From assembly GCF_933775445.1 (NCBI RefSeq), contig NC_065872.1, forward strand, positions 1,984,001-2,048,000: 64,000 nucleotides of DNA, read 5' to 3'. The stretch comes from Argentina anserina. Its lineage: Eukaryota; Streptophyta; Magnoliopsida; Rosales; Rosaceae. Positions 37,901 through 48,443 of the stretch are shown in pieces; position 1 is the first letter of the stretch; every line of letters begins with the position of its first letter. A program made the translations under genes and the position numbers. Under the pieces are notes generated by a model that saw nothing but the letters and a program-made list of their open reading frames with translations, had not been told where the DNA came from and did not search any database.

Positions 37901-39313
37901 TTTTGTGGTATCAGTATTTACTTCCAAAATTAGTGGCGTAAGAAATGGAAACAAAATTTTCCTATTAGATTTCATTTTCTACTAGGCCAGAATTAAGATA
38001 TTGGTTGATTGATGCTTGGAAATTAAAATCAATGAAATTTATGTGTGATTGGTTGAATTCATCTTGGCACTATAATTTGGAGTACTATCATTTATAACAT
38101 GCCATATATTTGTCAGGCAAACCATCTCAGACCACCTGCACCATCTTCGTCTTCTGCTCCTGTTACTCGCCTTGGTACTGCCGGATTAGGGCCTTCAAAG
38201 TTCACATACAGGTATGATTGGTGTTTCTATAAGCTACTGTTGATCTACGTGATTCAAATCTAAGTCGTATATGATCTTTGAAGGTCTCTCCTAGCAGACA
38301 TCATCCAACCACAGGACTTAAAGGAGCTCTGCTCAGTTTTGGTTGTGGTAGCAGAAGAAGCAGCAAAGACACTTGCAGGTAGTTTATGGTTTTTTTTTTG
38401 GGGTAATAGTTTTTGGTTCAAACTATCTGCCCAATCTGTGCAGACAGAAGAAGTGCTGCAGAGAAGGAGGCAGAAACTTCCCTTGCTACAACCACAGAAG
38501 ACGGGTTGCAAAGCCAAAAGGAATCTGATACTCAGAAAGTTGTGACTGATGATTGCACTACAGCAAACCAAGCTGACCAAATCAGCCCCGAAGATTCTAA
38601 TTCCGATGGTGTTGATGGGCCAAAAGGGAGACCAATGTCTCCTGGAACTTTGGCCTTGATGTGTGATGAACAAGATACAATGTTCATGTCAGCCGCTTCT
38701 CCTAGTAGGTTAATAGGGGATGGATACAATATATCTTCACAGTTGCCTAACGGACAAGGAATGACAGAAGTCTATACAGAACAAGAAAGGGTTGTGTTAG
38801 CAAAGTTTCGAGGCTGTCTTAATATGCTCATCACTCGTGGAGAACTTAAAGGCAAGTTCAACCTTCTATTACCTGGATTAAGAATATAAAACTTTTACAA
38901 TCATAATCAAACTGTTGGGGAATATGGTTTCCTGGTCTTGTTCAGCTGTCATTACACACATCCCTCTCCTGTACTATTTTAGGTGAAGTTGAGATTTGCA
39001 GTGTTGATGCTTTATCTTTCACCACTTTGACAATGAAAATGAATAAACCTCTTAAATCTTTTTTACTGTAGAAGCTGAGTGCTCATCTTTAGCCAGAAGT
39101 GAAGCTGTAGCTCAAAGAGAACAAATCATCGGCAATGGAACTTCAAATCCAAGAATGGAAATAGGTAGTCAGCAGAGGCCAGTTAGCAATGGTGTTGTTC
39201 CACCTACAGCCAGGACATCGCAGATGGTTACTGCAGCAGTTTCATCCCCTAGTACGGTGCCTCCTAGGCCTCCAGCCGTTCCCCAAAATGGGGGAAACAA
39301 ACCAAAAGCTTAA
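34907..39313 (+). CDS. TSO1/tesmin-like CXC-domain protein (TCX5/6, LIN54 class), 8 exons, 656 aa
   Basis: Plant CXC (CRC) proteins are the DNA-binding subunits of DREAM-type complexes and recognise CHR-like TTYRAA motifs. Exons: 34907-35391, 36283-36387, 36601-36778, 37528-37890, 38117-38211, 38284-38378, 38444-38851, 39072-39313 (1971 nt). CXC1 lies near residues 184-225 ([18 protein letters not shown]...) and CXC2 near 267-307 ([19 protein letters not shown]). The family's [10 protein letters not shown] linker lies between them, so the bipartite CRC is complete. Exon 1 encodes a Pro/Gln tract of five 17-residue repeats. The C-terminal block [14 protein letters not shown] is conserved in TCX5/6-like members as I recall them. 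Intron 7 has a GC donor (38852-38853). TCX5 and TCX6 in Arabidopsis repress DNA-methylation genes, so a similar role is plausible but unproven. Confidence 0.93.
35111..35365. repeat. Five tandem 51-bp units encoding a 17-residue repeat in TCX exon 1
   Basis: The unit begins CAGAGTCAGCCGAGGCCGCA and is repeated five times in frame, giving QSQPRPQ(V/G)(A/V)(G)(V)PVPQPP-type repeats. Length is preserved exactly while third-position changes and a few replacements have built up. The opposite strand stays open through the repeats, which explains long antisense frames with no biological meaning. Copy number may vary between alleles. Confidence 0.9.
36941..37300. repeat. Exact-period 180-bp tandem duplication in a TCX intron
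   Basis: 36941-37120 and 37121-37300 are adjacent copies of 180 bp with no indels. I counted seven substitutions (about 96% identity). The duplication lies wholly in the intron between exons 3 and 4 (36779-37527), so coding is unaffected. Confidence 0.93.
38852..39071 (+). other. GC-AG intron 7 of the TCX-like gene
   Basis: Exon 7 must end after CTTAAAG to join in frame to AAGCTGAGTGC (…LKEAECSS…). The donor is then AAAG|GCAAGT and the acceptor GTAG. GC donors with strong flanks (AG|GCAAGT) are the known minor class read by the major spliceosome. No GT donor nearby keeps the frame. Confidence 0.8.
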
Positions 39314-40104
39314 AGAACTGTAAAAAGAATTCACCACACAAGATTTACCGAAGGTAAATTCAATCTGACTTGTCAGTGTCAGCTGGCAAGACAGTACTAG
39401 GAACTACTCTTAGAAGGATCTAGATAAGTTTTTGTTTTTCTAAGGTTATTAATATATTGTAGATTAGATTTTTTTTTTAGCTTCAACCATAGTTCGATCC
39501 GGCTGGTGTAGGCTGCAGATGGTTTAATCGCACACCACATGATATCATTTTTGATTGTTACATACAAATTAACATCATGGCCAGCTTGATTGCTACATGG
39601 TAAATTTTTGTTATATATCTTGCTAATATATTTCTTGCCTTCTCAATACTTTCACGATTTCTGGAGAAACAGCGAGCATTCGCACTCATGGTGAAATATG
39701 TAACTTAAATTTTCTACCAGTTTTCTTGTACAGTGTTCTTCTGTTAGCCTCCTTTCAGTGTTCCAGACTTCCAGCCATGAGTCAGTTTTCTTGTACAGTT
39801 TTCTTGTTGTAAGGAAATCTGAGCATTTACACCAAAGAAAATCACTCTCTCTGTTACTTATTACATAATGTTTCATTTAAAATTTCCCAAACTATACAGT
39901 TAGCAAACACAAAATTATTTCATTTTCTGTAATTAAAAGAGCAGCTTGATGCAGGTCTTCTGTAATTAAAATTATTTCATTTTCTGATTTGAACATTACG
40001 AAAAGACTTTTAACAACCCGCCAACGACTTTTCTACCCAATCAAATCCAAGAAGCTTCCCCGTCCACACCCACCTCCATGTTCCTCACCCGCACCCGATC
40101 CTCC
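39314..40104. other. Intergenic between TCX-like and AIM1 genes
   Basis: TCX 3' UTR followed by AT-rich spacer. ATTATTTCATTTTCTG occurs twice (about 39913 and 39970). No gene or RNA was recognised. Confidence 0.5.
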
Positions 40105-40133
40105 CACGTGAAAATTGCATCACTGGACACGTG
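40105..40133 (+). promoter_or_regulatory. Paired G-box/ABRE elements upstream of AIM1
   Basis: Two CACGTG cores, at 40105-40110 and 40128-40133, stand 23 bp apart about 210-240 bp before the AIM1 start. The second is in the strong ABRE context ACACGTGGC. bZIP or bHLH control (ABA, light, jasmonate) is inferred from the motif only. Confidence 0.5.
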
Positions 40134-40341
40134 GCGCACCAAAACTAATCACGACTGCTCTGGTCAATTCGGACCGCCGAGACCAAGAGCGTTATCAACC
40201 TCCTCCAGAATTCGGCAGAAAACGAATCAATACTAACACCCATACTCAATAGTCTGATCTCCCACTCCATCATCTTCGTTTTTGCTTTCTCCATTTCTCT
40301 TCTTCACAAAACCCCAGGGCTCGCTTCTGGTCCGTTGATCC

Positions 40342-43300
40342 ATGGCGCAGGTCAAGGTCACCATGGAGGTCGGCAGCGACGGCGTCGCCGTCATCACCAT
40401 GTTCAATCCTCCCGTCAACGCCCTGGCCATTTCCAGTGAGCTACCTCTTCACCTTCCGTCAACTTTTTCTTTTCTTTTCTTTTCCGGCGATCTTTCTGTT
40501 TAGCTGTGCTGACTCTGTTGCGTGTGATTTCAGTTCTGGCGGGGCTGAAGGACAAGTTCGATGAGGCGGCGAGGCGAAACGACGTCAAGGCTATTGTCGT
40601 TACTGGTAATTCCGCTACGAATTTGTAGTCTCTTGTGTTTGAATTGTGTGATTCGTTGTCGACTTTGGAGAGTTGAATGTGTTTTTTTTTTTTTTATATA
40701 TATGCTATTATTGATGTGTGTGTGGTTGAACCGTTGAAGGTAATGGAGGAAGGTTTTCTGGAGGTTTTGATATCAATGTTTTCGAGAAGGTTCACGCTAC
40801 CGGTATGATTTGTAGGAGTTTGTTTTTGCTGTGCTGATTGTTTTTTTTAGCTGCAAGTTTAGGAAGCTGAGAAATCTTTTTTTTTGTTGGGCAGGGGATG
40901 TTTCAATTATGCCTGATGTGTCTGTTGAATTGATGGTCAACACTGTGGAAGGTAATTACTTACGAAAGTAGAATTGCTGCGATCCGTTTTGCCTGACCAG
41001 TTATGATTTTCGGTTGATAGTTTTGATGTCTGTGTTATAGATTCAAAGAAGCCTGTTGTTGCTGCCGTGGAAGGACTCGCTCTTGGAGGTGGCTTGGAGT
41101 TGGCATTGGTATGTGATCTCGAATCTAGGCCGACAGTTTTTAGTTTAGATTTTTTTTGTTAAAGTTTTAGTTGGCTGATTTGTTGTCTGAATACATTTAA
41201 CTAGTAGATGCGGTGCAGGGATGCCATGCTCGCATTGCTGCTCCAAGAACTCAACTTGGCCTGCCCGAGTTGACACTCGGTGTTATTCCAGGATTTGGAG
41301 GTATAACTTTATTCTACGTAAGCTGTACTCTAGCATCATGAATGCATGATACTGTTGACTGAAGTGTGAAAATACTGTTACACTTTAAGGCACACAGCGT
41401 CTTCCCAGGCTTGCGGGGCTTCAAAAGGCAATTGAGATTATGCTGGTATTTGGTCCATCTACTCATATCTTGTTTGCAAACTATTAAAATTTTGGGCCTA
41501 CCCTCTACTTGCTCGATTTGTTATTTGTTTTTTTGGCAGCTTAAAATTATGTTCATTTAAAGTCCATCCAGTTGATTCCAATTAAGCCGCCCCTTTTAAC
41601 TATGGCCTATGTCACTTTTCAGTTATCCAAACCAATCATGTCTGAAGAAGGGGCAAAGCTTGGTCTTATTGATGCTCTTGTGTCTTCTCAAGAGTTGCTG
41701 AAAGTATCTCGACTATGGGCTTTGGACATTGCAGCGGCACGGAAGCCATGGCTACGGTCTCTGCACAGGACAGACAAGCTTTGCTCCCTGTCTGAGGCTC
41801 ACGAGATAATAAAAGTTGCCAGACAACAAGCCAGGAAGACTGCTCCCAATATGCCTCAGCATCAAGTATGCCTTGACGCGATTGAGGAGGGGATCATTCA
41901 TGGTGGATATAGTGGAGTTCTGAAGGTAATAGTTGTATTGTTGAGATTTCATTTTTTTACTTATGTTCTTGATTTGGATATAATCTAGCATCTTTTACCA
42001 GCTGTCTGGGAAAACAGCTTGCATTCCACCGGTTCATATATATATATATATATTCTAACAAATGAAGTTTCAACAGGAAGCTAAGGTTTTCAAAGAGTTA
42101 GTTGTATCAGACACTTCAAAAGGACTCGTACATGTGTTTTTTGCCCAACGTGCAACATCAAAGGTACAATTTTGTTGCAAGTAAATCCTCAGGGTTGATC
42201 GGTTTGCTGCATTCCTTGTGTTTGCACACAAGGAGTGATGTCCACCTGCTTGATTTTTTGGTTGGTTTGTAGTTTGACTGACCCCATTGTACCTTAATTT
42301 CCAAGTACTTCAACCAAATATTCTTTCTTGCTCTATAAGTCCTAATTAATGTCAAGCATTTTGTATTGATTTGTGAATGGTCTGTAATTATTTCTTTAAC
42401 AAGTTATTACTTCAGCCTCTTTCTTTTTCCATTGTGTCGTCTTCTGAATTGTGACTTATGCAGGTGCCCAGGGTTACTGATGTTGGGCTTAAACCAAGGC
42501 ATATAAAGAAGGTTGCAATCATTGGGGGAGGTCTAATGGGTTCTGGCATAGCCACTGCCCTTCTATTGAGCAATATATCTGTTGTTCTCAAAGAAATCAA
42601 CTCTGAATTTCTTCAGAAGGGCATACGAACGATAGAAGGTAAACCACTCTTGGTGTTAACAGTTCATATATAGTTTTATCTCAGATTATTAAATCCACTT
42701 GTATTCAAATCATTGATATTGTATCCAAGCCTTTTTTTGGTTTATGCATTAGCCAACTTCCCTTCGTGATAGTATTGGATACTTTCTCATAGTTTTTTGT
42801 TGCTACAGGAAATGTAAAAGGTTTGGTAGCTAGAGGGAAGCTGACACGGGATAAGGCAGACAAAGCTCTCTCATTGCTTAAAGGTAGTCTGGACTACTCA
42901 GACTTCAGAGATGTGGATATGGTCATAGAGGTAGGCTCTGGTTTGGTCTGGGTTTTTAGTTGTAATTTGAACTTTGCCCCGTATTTTCAGTTATTATATC
43001 AGAAATGACACCTTATGTCCATCGATACTGTCCATGTGTGAAGTCTAATTGGCTAAGCATCTAGTCTCTACCTAATATCTGTGCTTGATGATATTGTCTG
43101 ATCTATCTTTTATCTTCAAAGTTCAAACTTTTTATTGAGAAGTCATTTGATGCAGTTATGTGTTTGCAGGCTGTTGTTGAGAATGTTCCCCTCAAACAGA
43201 AAATTTTTGGTGAACTTGAGAAAATCTGCCCTTCTCACTGTATTTTGGCTTCAAACACATCCACGATTGACCTCAATGTAATTGGAGAAAAGACGAGCTC

Positions 43301-45150
43301 TCAGGATCGCATTGTTGGGGCACACTTTTTCAGGTTAATTGATTCACTTCTCTACCTGAATATATGCACCTTTACCACTTGGAGAAAACACATTTGTTTG
43401 ACACTCTGAAACAGTGCGCTTTTAGAAATGTCTGAATCAACTACATGCATTTTATATCATGATATCATTTTATATCAACACATTTGTTCCATGGAATGCT
43501 TGTTGATTGCAATTTCTACTTTCTTTGACATGTCTCTTTGACGGACAGTCCTGCTCACGTGATGCCTCTTCTTGAAATAGTACGGACAGAGAGGACCTCA
43601 GCACAAGTTATTCTTGACCTTCTGACAGTAGGGAAATTAATAAAGAAAGTTCCTGTTGTGGTTGGTAACTGTACGGGATTTGCAGTCAATCGGGCGTTCT
43701 TTCCCTATACTCAAGGCGCACATATATTGGTCAATTCAGGTGTTGATGTGTTCAGGATTGACAGGATAATCAGCAATTTTGGCCTCCCTATGGGTCCATT
43801 CCAGTAATTTTCCCCTTCTACTATTCCTACTGGCTGCTTTTGTTTGCTTTCCTTCCAGAGAAATCATGTGTAGAATTTTTGGGGTTCATTTTTCCTCCAA
43901 GTGCTTGGACTTAAGAGCTGTATTGTTGATTGTATTTAGCTCTCTTAACTTGCAGGCTTCAGGATTTGGCAGGCTATGGAGTAGCTCTTGCAGTTTCAAA
44001 GGAATTTGCTAGTTCTTTTCCTGATCGCACATTTCAATCACCATTGGTTGAACTTTTAGTCAAAAATGGACGAAATGGTAACTTTGAGCTTCAGCAAACA
44101 TCTTCATCTTTTTTTTTTGTTTTAGTTTTAAAGGAGTCCTGTAATGACTGTCTTCGTTTGATTTTATTTGTGCTCGTGGCATTTTTAGGTAAAAACAATG
44201 GAAAAGGATATTACACTTATGAAAAGGGCAGCAAGCCCAAGCCTGATCTGTCCGTGCTGCCAATTATTGAGGAGTCTCGACGAATTACCAATATGATGCC
44301 TGGTGGAAAGGTACTTACCCTATTCATCTTACATGTAGCACAAATCAGTGTTATAATTGAAACTACGTCAGTTAAGGCTAAGTAGTTGCTTTCGTTTAAC
44401 CAACTTTGAGACAATCATGCTCATTGGATTTTTGGGCTATGGATTGCAGCCTTTATCTGTTACAGACCAAGAAATTCTGGAGATAATACTCTTCCCAGTG
44501 GTGAATGAGGCATGCCGTATTTTGGATGAAGGAGTAGTTATTCGGGCAGCAGACCTTGACATAGCATCTGTTCTTGGCATGAGTTTCCCATCTTACCGGT
44601 GGGTTATGTTTTTATCTTTCTATCCAACTTTCTGCTTGAACTCAAGATGTTGCATAGGTGCAACCATTCTTTTGTTGTTCTTGAAACTTCATCAGATTCC
44701 GGTATTAGTTTAAGTAGGTTTAGCTTTTTGTTGCTTGTTGGCAGTCCTCAGCCTGCTAAAATATAAGGATTTTTGTGGTAATGATTCATAGTAAGAACAC
44801 GCCCACAATACATAGGTTAATGGTAATGGTTCCTCGGAGGTGCACATTCAACTATTATTCTGTCTTGCAGGGGTGGCATTGTGTTTTGGGCAGACTTGGT
44901 TGGGCCTAAGCATATATATGCTACTCTCGAGAAATGGTCAGGCATATATGGTGATTTCTTCAAACCATCAAGGTTTTTGGAAGAAAGAGCAACAAAAGGC
45001 CTGCCTCTGGTAACAAAACCAACTCTTATACTTTATTGAATTTTCAATGAATGAAGCAGTTCTCCATGCATCTTTACCTGATACATGTATTCTTTGTCTG
45101 TCATGCAGAGTGCACCTGCATCATCCTCATCTCCAAGGTCACGCATGTAA
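40342..45150 (+). CDS. AIM1: Peroxisomal fatty-acid beta-oxidation multifunctional protein AIM1, 18 exons, 723 aa
   Basis: Bifunctional 2-trans-enoyl-CoA hydratase and L-3-hydroxyacyl-CoA dehydrogenase of peroxisomes, acting in fatty-acid breakdown and in jasmonate and benzoate/cinnamate side-chain shortening. Exons: 40342-40435, 40534-40605, 40740-40802, 40895-40951, 41041-41108, 41219-41300, 41390-41445, 41623-41925, 42077-42163, 42464-42638, 42809-42930, 43170-43333, 43549-43803, 43956-44077, 44189-44310, 44450-44598, 44871-45009, 45109-45150 (2172 nt). Hydratase: [10 protein letters not shown] and [13 protein letters not shown]...[19 protein letters not shown] hold the oxyanion glycines and both catalytic glutamates. 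Dehydrogenase: GGGLMGSG near residues 315-322 binds NAD, and [17 protein letters not shown] carries catalytic His445. The C-terminus SRM fits the plant PTS1 peroxisome signal. The HRTDK and [14 protein letters not shown] segments match AIM1 rather than MFP2. Confidence 0.97.
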
Positions 45151-45599
45151 GCCGGCACCTGGTGCTATTCGGGATAATAAATTGTGATATACAAGGTAAT
45201 GTATTGTAATGTGACGTTGAATAATTCACCATTGGTTGGTTTCAAAAATAAGCAGTAAGCTTTCACCTTCTTTTCTTGCCTCAATCTCTTACTGAATGAC
45301 CTACTTATGGCAGACCGCTCTCCGTGTCAACTCTAATAGGTCCAGGAAGTATCATAAAAAATCTGAACATGACACGGACTACCAAAATGGTGATGAGTAT
45401 ATGCTGATTCATTCAAACATTTTATGTGCGTGTCTTGACCTAATTAGATTTAGGATTTCTCAAAAGTCACTGTAACGCTATATATAGACCCCGTGTCATT
45501 CAATTGTATGTTATTCAATCTATTATTCGCAAATCTCTACCAAAAAGGACTTTGAGTTGGGCTGCCTCACGATTGCAACAGTAGGCCCATACTAAGTCA

Positions 45600-45690
45600 T
45601 TCCTATCCGAACCGCAGTCGGTTGGTGTGCGTGTGTATATAAGACCGAACCAATCTCAAAAGTTAAACCCAAACCAAAGCCTCCGACAAA
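45600..45690 (+). promoter_or_regulatory. Duplicated promoter remnant of the truncated kelch-like copy
   Basis: The stretch resembles 15650-15790 upstream of the intact gene: CCGAAC.GCAGTCGG, then a TATATAA box, then ACCAA.CTCAAA..TTAAACCCAAACCAAAGCC before the ATG. The same order and spacing show that the copy arose by duplication of genomic DNA including the promoter, not by retroposition of mRNA. Confidence 0.65.
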
Positions 45691-46139
45691 ATGGTCGGCC
45701 TAGCCACCACCAGTTGCGGCAAAGAAGAGAGGCCGCAACGCCTGCTCCGGCCGTGCCGTGAACATCGCCGTAAGGCTCATAAGCGTACGCGTGATGGGAA
45801 GAAGAAGAAGAAGACATCCAAGGAGACGCCGAAGCGCAAGGAGCTGGAGTGGGAGTTGGATTTGGAGGAGGCCAACAAGTCAGAAAGCCTGCCTTGTCAT
45901 CAGCGAGACCTGTTTTCCGTATAAGCAGTCTCCTCCTGTTCACGAGCTGGGTTGTCATGAGACTTACGGCGCTGTCATACCATTTCAATTCCAACTTGAT
46001 ATGACAAAGGTGGCCAAGGGCAAGACGAAGAATTGTTTGGACACTCCAATTCATGCCTCTTCGCACCTTTCAATACCATACCAACGACACTCATCCCCGT
46101 CCAGAATCAATTGGTTGCTTTCTGCTGTAAGAGGAGGTC
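45691..46139 (+). pseudogene. Internally deleted, frameshifted copy of the kelch-like gene
   Basis: The start (MVGLATTSCGKEERPQ) aligns with the first 45 or so residues of the gene at 15791, keeping the basic KKKKK cluster and the LEEANKS end. It then jumps straight to sequence matching the parent's last 100 residues (GAVIPFQFQLDMTKVAKGK), so about 865 bp corresponding to 15938-16802 of the parent is missing. The word CAGAAAGCC sits at the join and also in the parent. The N-terminal frame stops at 45924 after 77 codons. The tail lies in another frame and has one extra base near 46035-46045 before the end that corresponds to IGCFLL. Not expected to encode the parent's fold, though the 77-residue basic peptide could be made. 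Confidence 0.85.
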
Positions 46140-46543
46140 GACGATCTTAGACCTAGTTTTTTTCTTGTTCTTCTTTATGATTTGGTCTTTATCTATGTTA
46201 TTTATGCTCCCTTATTAGAATCTGTTTCAATCTACACTACAGAATTAGAATCCTTCTCTATATATATACCAACATTTCCATCGCAAAACTTCTTCTTCAA
46301 TTTCATATAAGTTTAATCAGAGAATTGATATATAAAATCATAATTAACCACCTGAGAGATCTTCAGAGCTCACTGGCCTGCTTTAACAACAAAGAACAGA
46401 ATGAAGAAAATTCATAACAATCCGGGTCGGGATGAAATATGCAAGCCCTAAACGACATGTCGTATACTTTCTAAAAATCACACACTGTTGTGTGTGTCTA
46501 TAAAACCCCCAAAAAACCCAGAAGTGAGTAGCAGAGACTGAGA

Positions 46544-47661
46544 ATGGCCTACTCCAAAGTCGTCTCTAGGTTATCCTCCAGATTAAACCCCTCCTTCACT
46601 CACACCCTCACCAAAACGACGCCGTCTCCGGCACCGGGGCTCTCCTCGCTCAAATTTCCGACACCCGCTCCCGTCCGGCGCATTTCCAGGTTAATCATTA
46701 CTTCCTCCCATTTCAGATTCTTATCAGGTTTTTAATCCGAATTTGGAATCTGAGATTGATTGCGGTGTTTTGAACGAGTAGGCTACCATTGGAATTGAGC
46801 AGCGTGGAGTCGATGTTGCCGCTGCACAGTGCAATCGCTTCGGCGCGGTTGATATCGAGCTTGCCGATTGACTCCCAGAGCTGGGGATTAGTTCCTCAAG
46901 GTCAGCCTCCTTTCTCCTCTGATTTTAGCTTTCATTGATTTAATAAGGCTTTCTAGTTATATTAACCAACTGTTGAATTTAGGTTTAGGCTTTAAATCTC
47001 TCTAGAGTTTTCGGTAGCTTAGCGTAATGTGATAGCTCTGTGGTTGTTGCATGTGTGGATGGATTTTGTTTTGATTTGCTGCTATGGAGTAAGCTTTTTA
47101 AGGGAGCTTTTGTTAGGAGCTAATACTCGATTGTGTTTACAAGTAGATAATGGGAATGGGAGATTTATTGATAGCAGGAGAATTCTTTACGGAGTGAGTT
47201 CGACGAAACTGCTTGCCATACATACACTTCAATGGTCCATACTCTATTGAACTGTGCATTAACAATGAACAAACTGGATGTACAGTAGAAATGAGTAGAT
47301 AAAGTTGAGGAACTACTAATGGGAGGTCTATTTGGGGGAAAATTCTAGTATACATCAATGTATGTTATACATCCCACATCCGACGGTTGATATTGTTTTG
47401 TGAGTGGGGTCAAAAAAATAATATTCGTTGTCAACTGTCGGATGTGAGATGTATAATATACATTAATGTATACTAGATTAACCCCTATTTGGGAGGAGTT
47501 TTTCTATATCTAGTGATTTAGGTGTTATCTATGTAGTTTCTGTATGCATTATTAGTGTACTTAAGGTTCTGTTATCTTATATAGTTTAACGGGTCAAATG
47601 CCTTCATTTAGTCTTCATAATGCCTCCTTTTTCAATTTCAGGAATTTCGATGCCTTTATGA
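46544..47661 (+). CDS. Small mitochondrial NFD6/NOXY2-like protein, 3 exons, 94 aa
   Basis: Exons 46544-46689, 46782-46900 and 47642-47661 (285 nt). The N-terminus (MAYSKVVSRLSSRLNPS) is rich in Arg and Ser with no acidic residues, like a mitochondrial presequence. The conserved block RLPLELSSVESMLPLHSAIASARLISSL resembles the NUCLEAR FUSION DEFECTIVE 6/NONRESPONDING TO OXYLIPINS family, short plant proteins linked to mitochondria. The last exon supplies only GISMPL and a stop, matching a known kind of short alternative tail in this family. Intron 2 (46901-47641) contains a MITE. The role is not well established; NFD6 mutants affect polar nuclear fusion. Confidence 0.8.
47337..47484. mobile_element. 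148-bp MITE, Mutator-like, with a perfect 9-bp target duplication
   Basis: The long terminal inverted repeats cover almost 60 bp each: the left arm has CTAGTATACATCAATGTATG and CACATCCGACGGTTGA, the right arm (complemented) CTAGTATACATTAATGTATA and CACATCCGACAGTTGA. The 9-bp CTATTTGGG directly flanks it at 47328-47336 and 47485-47493. Nine-bp duplications are the hallmark of Mutator-like elements. The element nearly forms a full hairpin and lies in intron 2 of the NFD6-like gene. Confidence 0.88.
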
Positions 47662-48443
47662 CAGCACTCTCTGTATCAAATTGTCCCGCAGAGATTTTGT
47701 TTGGCGGCAATGTAGGGCTCGTGTTGACAATTTCCTATGTGACTATAGTAGCGTAATGTGTTAAACTGTTTATTGGGCATCAGTGCTTGTTGATTTTCAT
47801 CCTTTGTCAGAATCCCCTTATAAAGGATTCAGCCTCTTCCTGCTGAGCCAAGCAGGGGGACGATTGAGTTGTTATTGCTTAGTATCAGCTCTGAGTTGCA
47901 TGTCAAATTACAGTCACACAACATTGGCATTGTAAGGTGATTTAAGCCCATGTTAATTCTGCCAGTTGCTTATCTTCAGAATCCTTAACGCGGTACTTTT
48001 GAGTTTCGACATGTTCTTTGAGAGAGTTTCCTTATTGCAATACTTTTGTGTTTAGCATAATCTTTGAGATGTTATGGTGAAGGAGCCTTTGCGCCAGGGT
48101 TAGAAACATGCCGGATCACTGGAGGTTTGGAGAGTAGCAGCCATCGTTGAGTTCCTATACAACCTCTTTATTTTCCCTTTCAAGCATTTAGAGTAATTCC
48201 AGTGAAGTGCTATAGACCTTGTACTCGAACCCAGAACGTCATTATTCATTAGGGACGTTCGATTAAGAAAAGTTTCTCGATAGTCGAATTATAGACGACA
48301 TCGACCTTAATTAAGACATTAATCACGTTGGTTTCCAGTTTAAACAACAAGGACAATTTTGTAATTTCAACTTGCACCTCTGTTACTAGTTAATCCATAT
48401 CGGTTTGACGGTATCGGCCAGCAAAATCCTCCAACGGCCACAC
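47662..48443. other. Intergenic: NFD6-like 3' UTR and PRORP1 promoter
   Basis: Probable 3' UTR to about 48150, then a spacer of about 250 bp leading to the PRORP1 start. No other gene was recognised. A TTG-opened in-frame extension (48405) precedes the ATG but lacks an ATG of its own. Confidence 0.5.
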
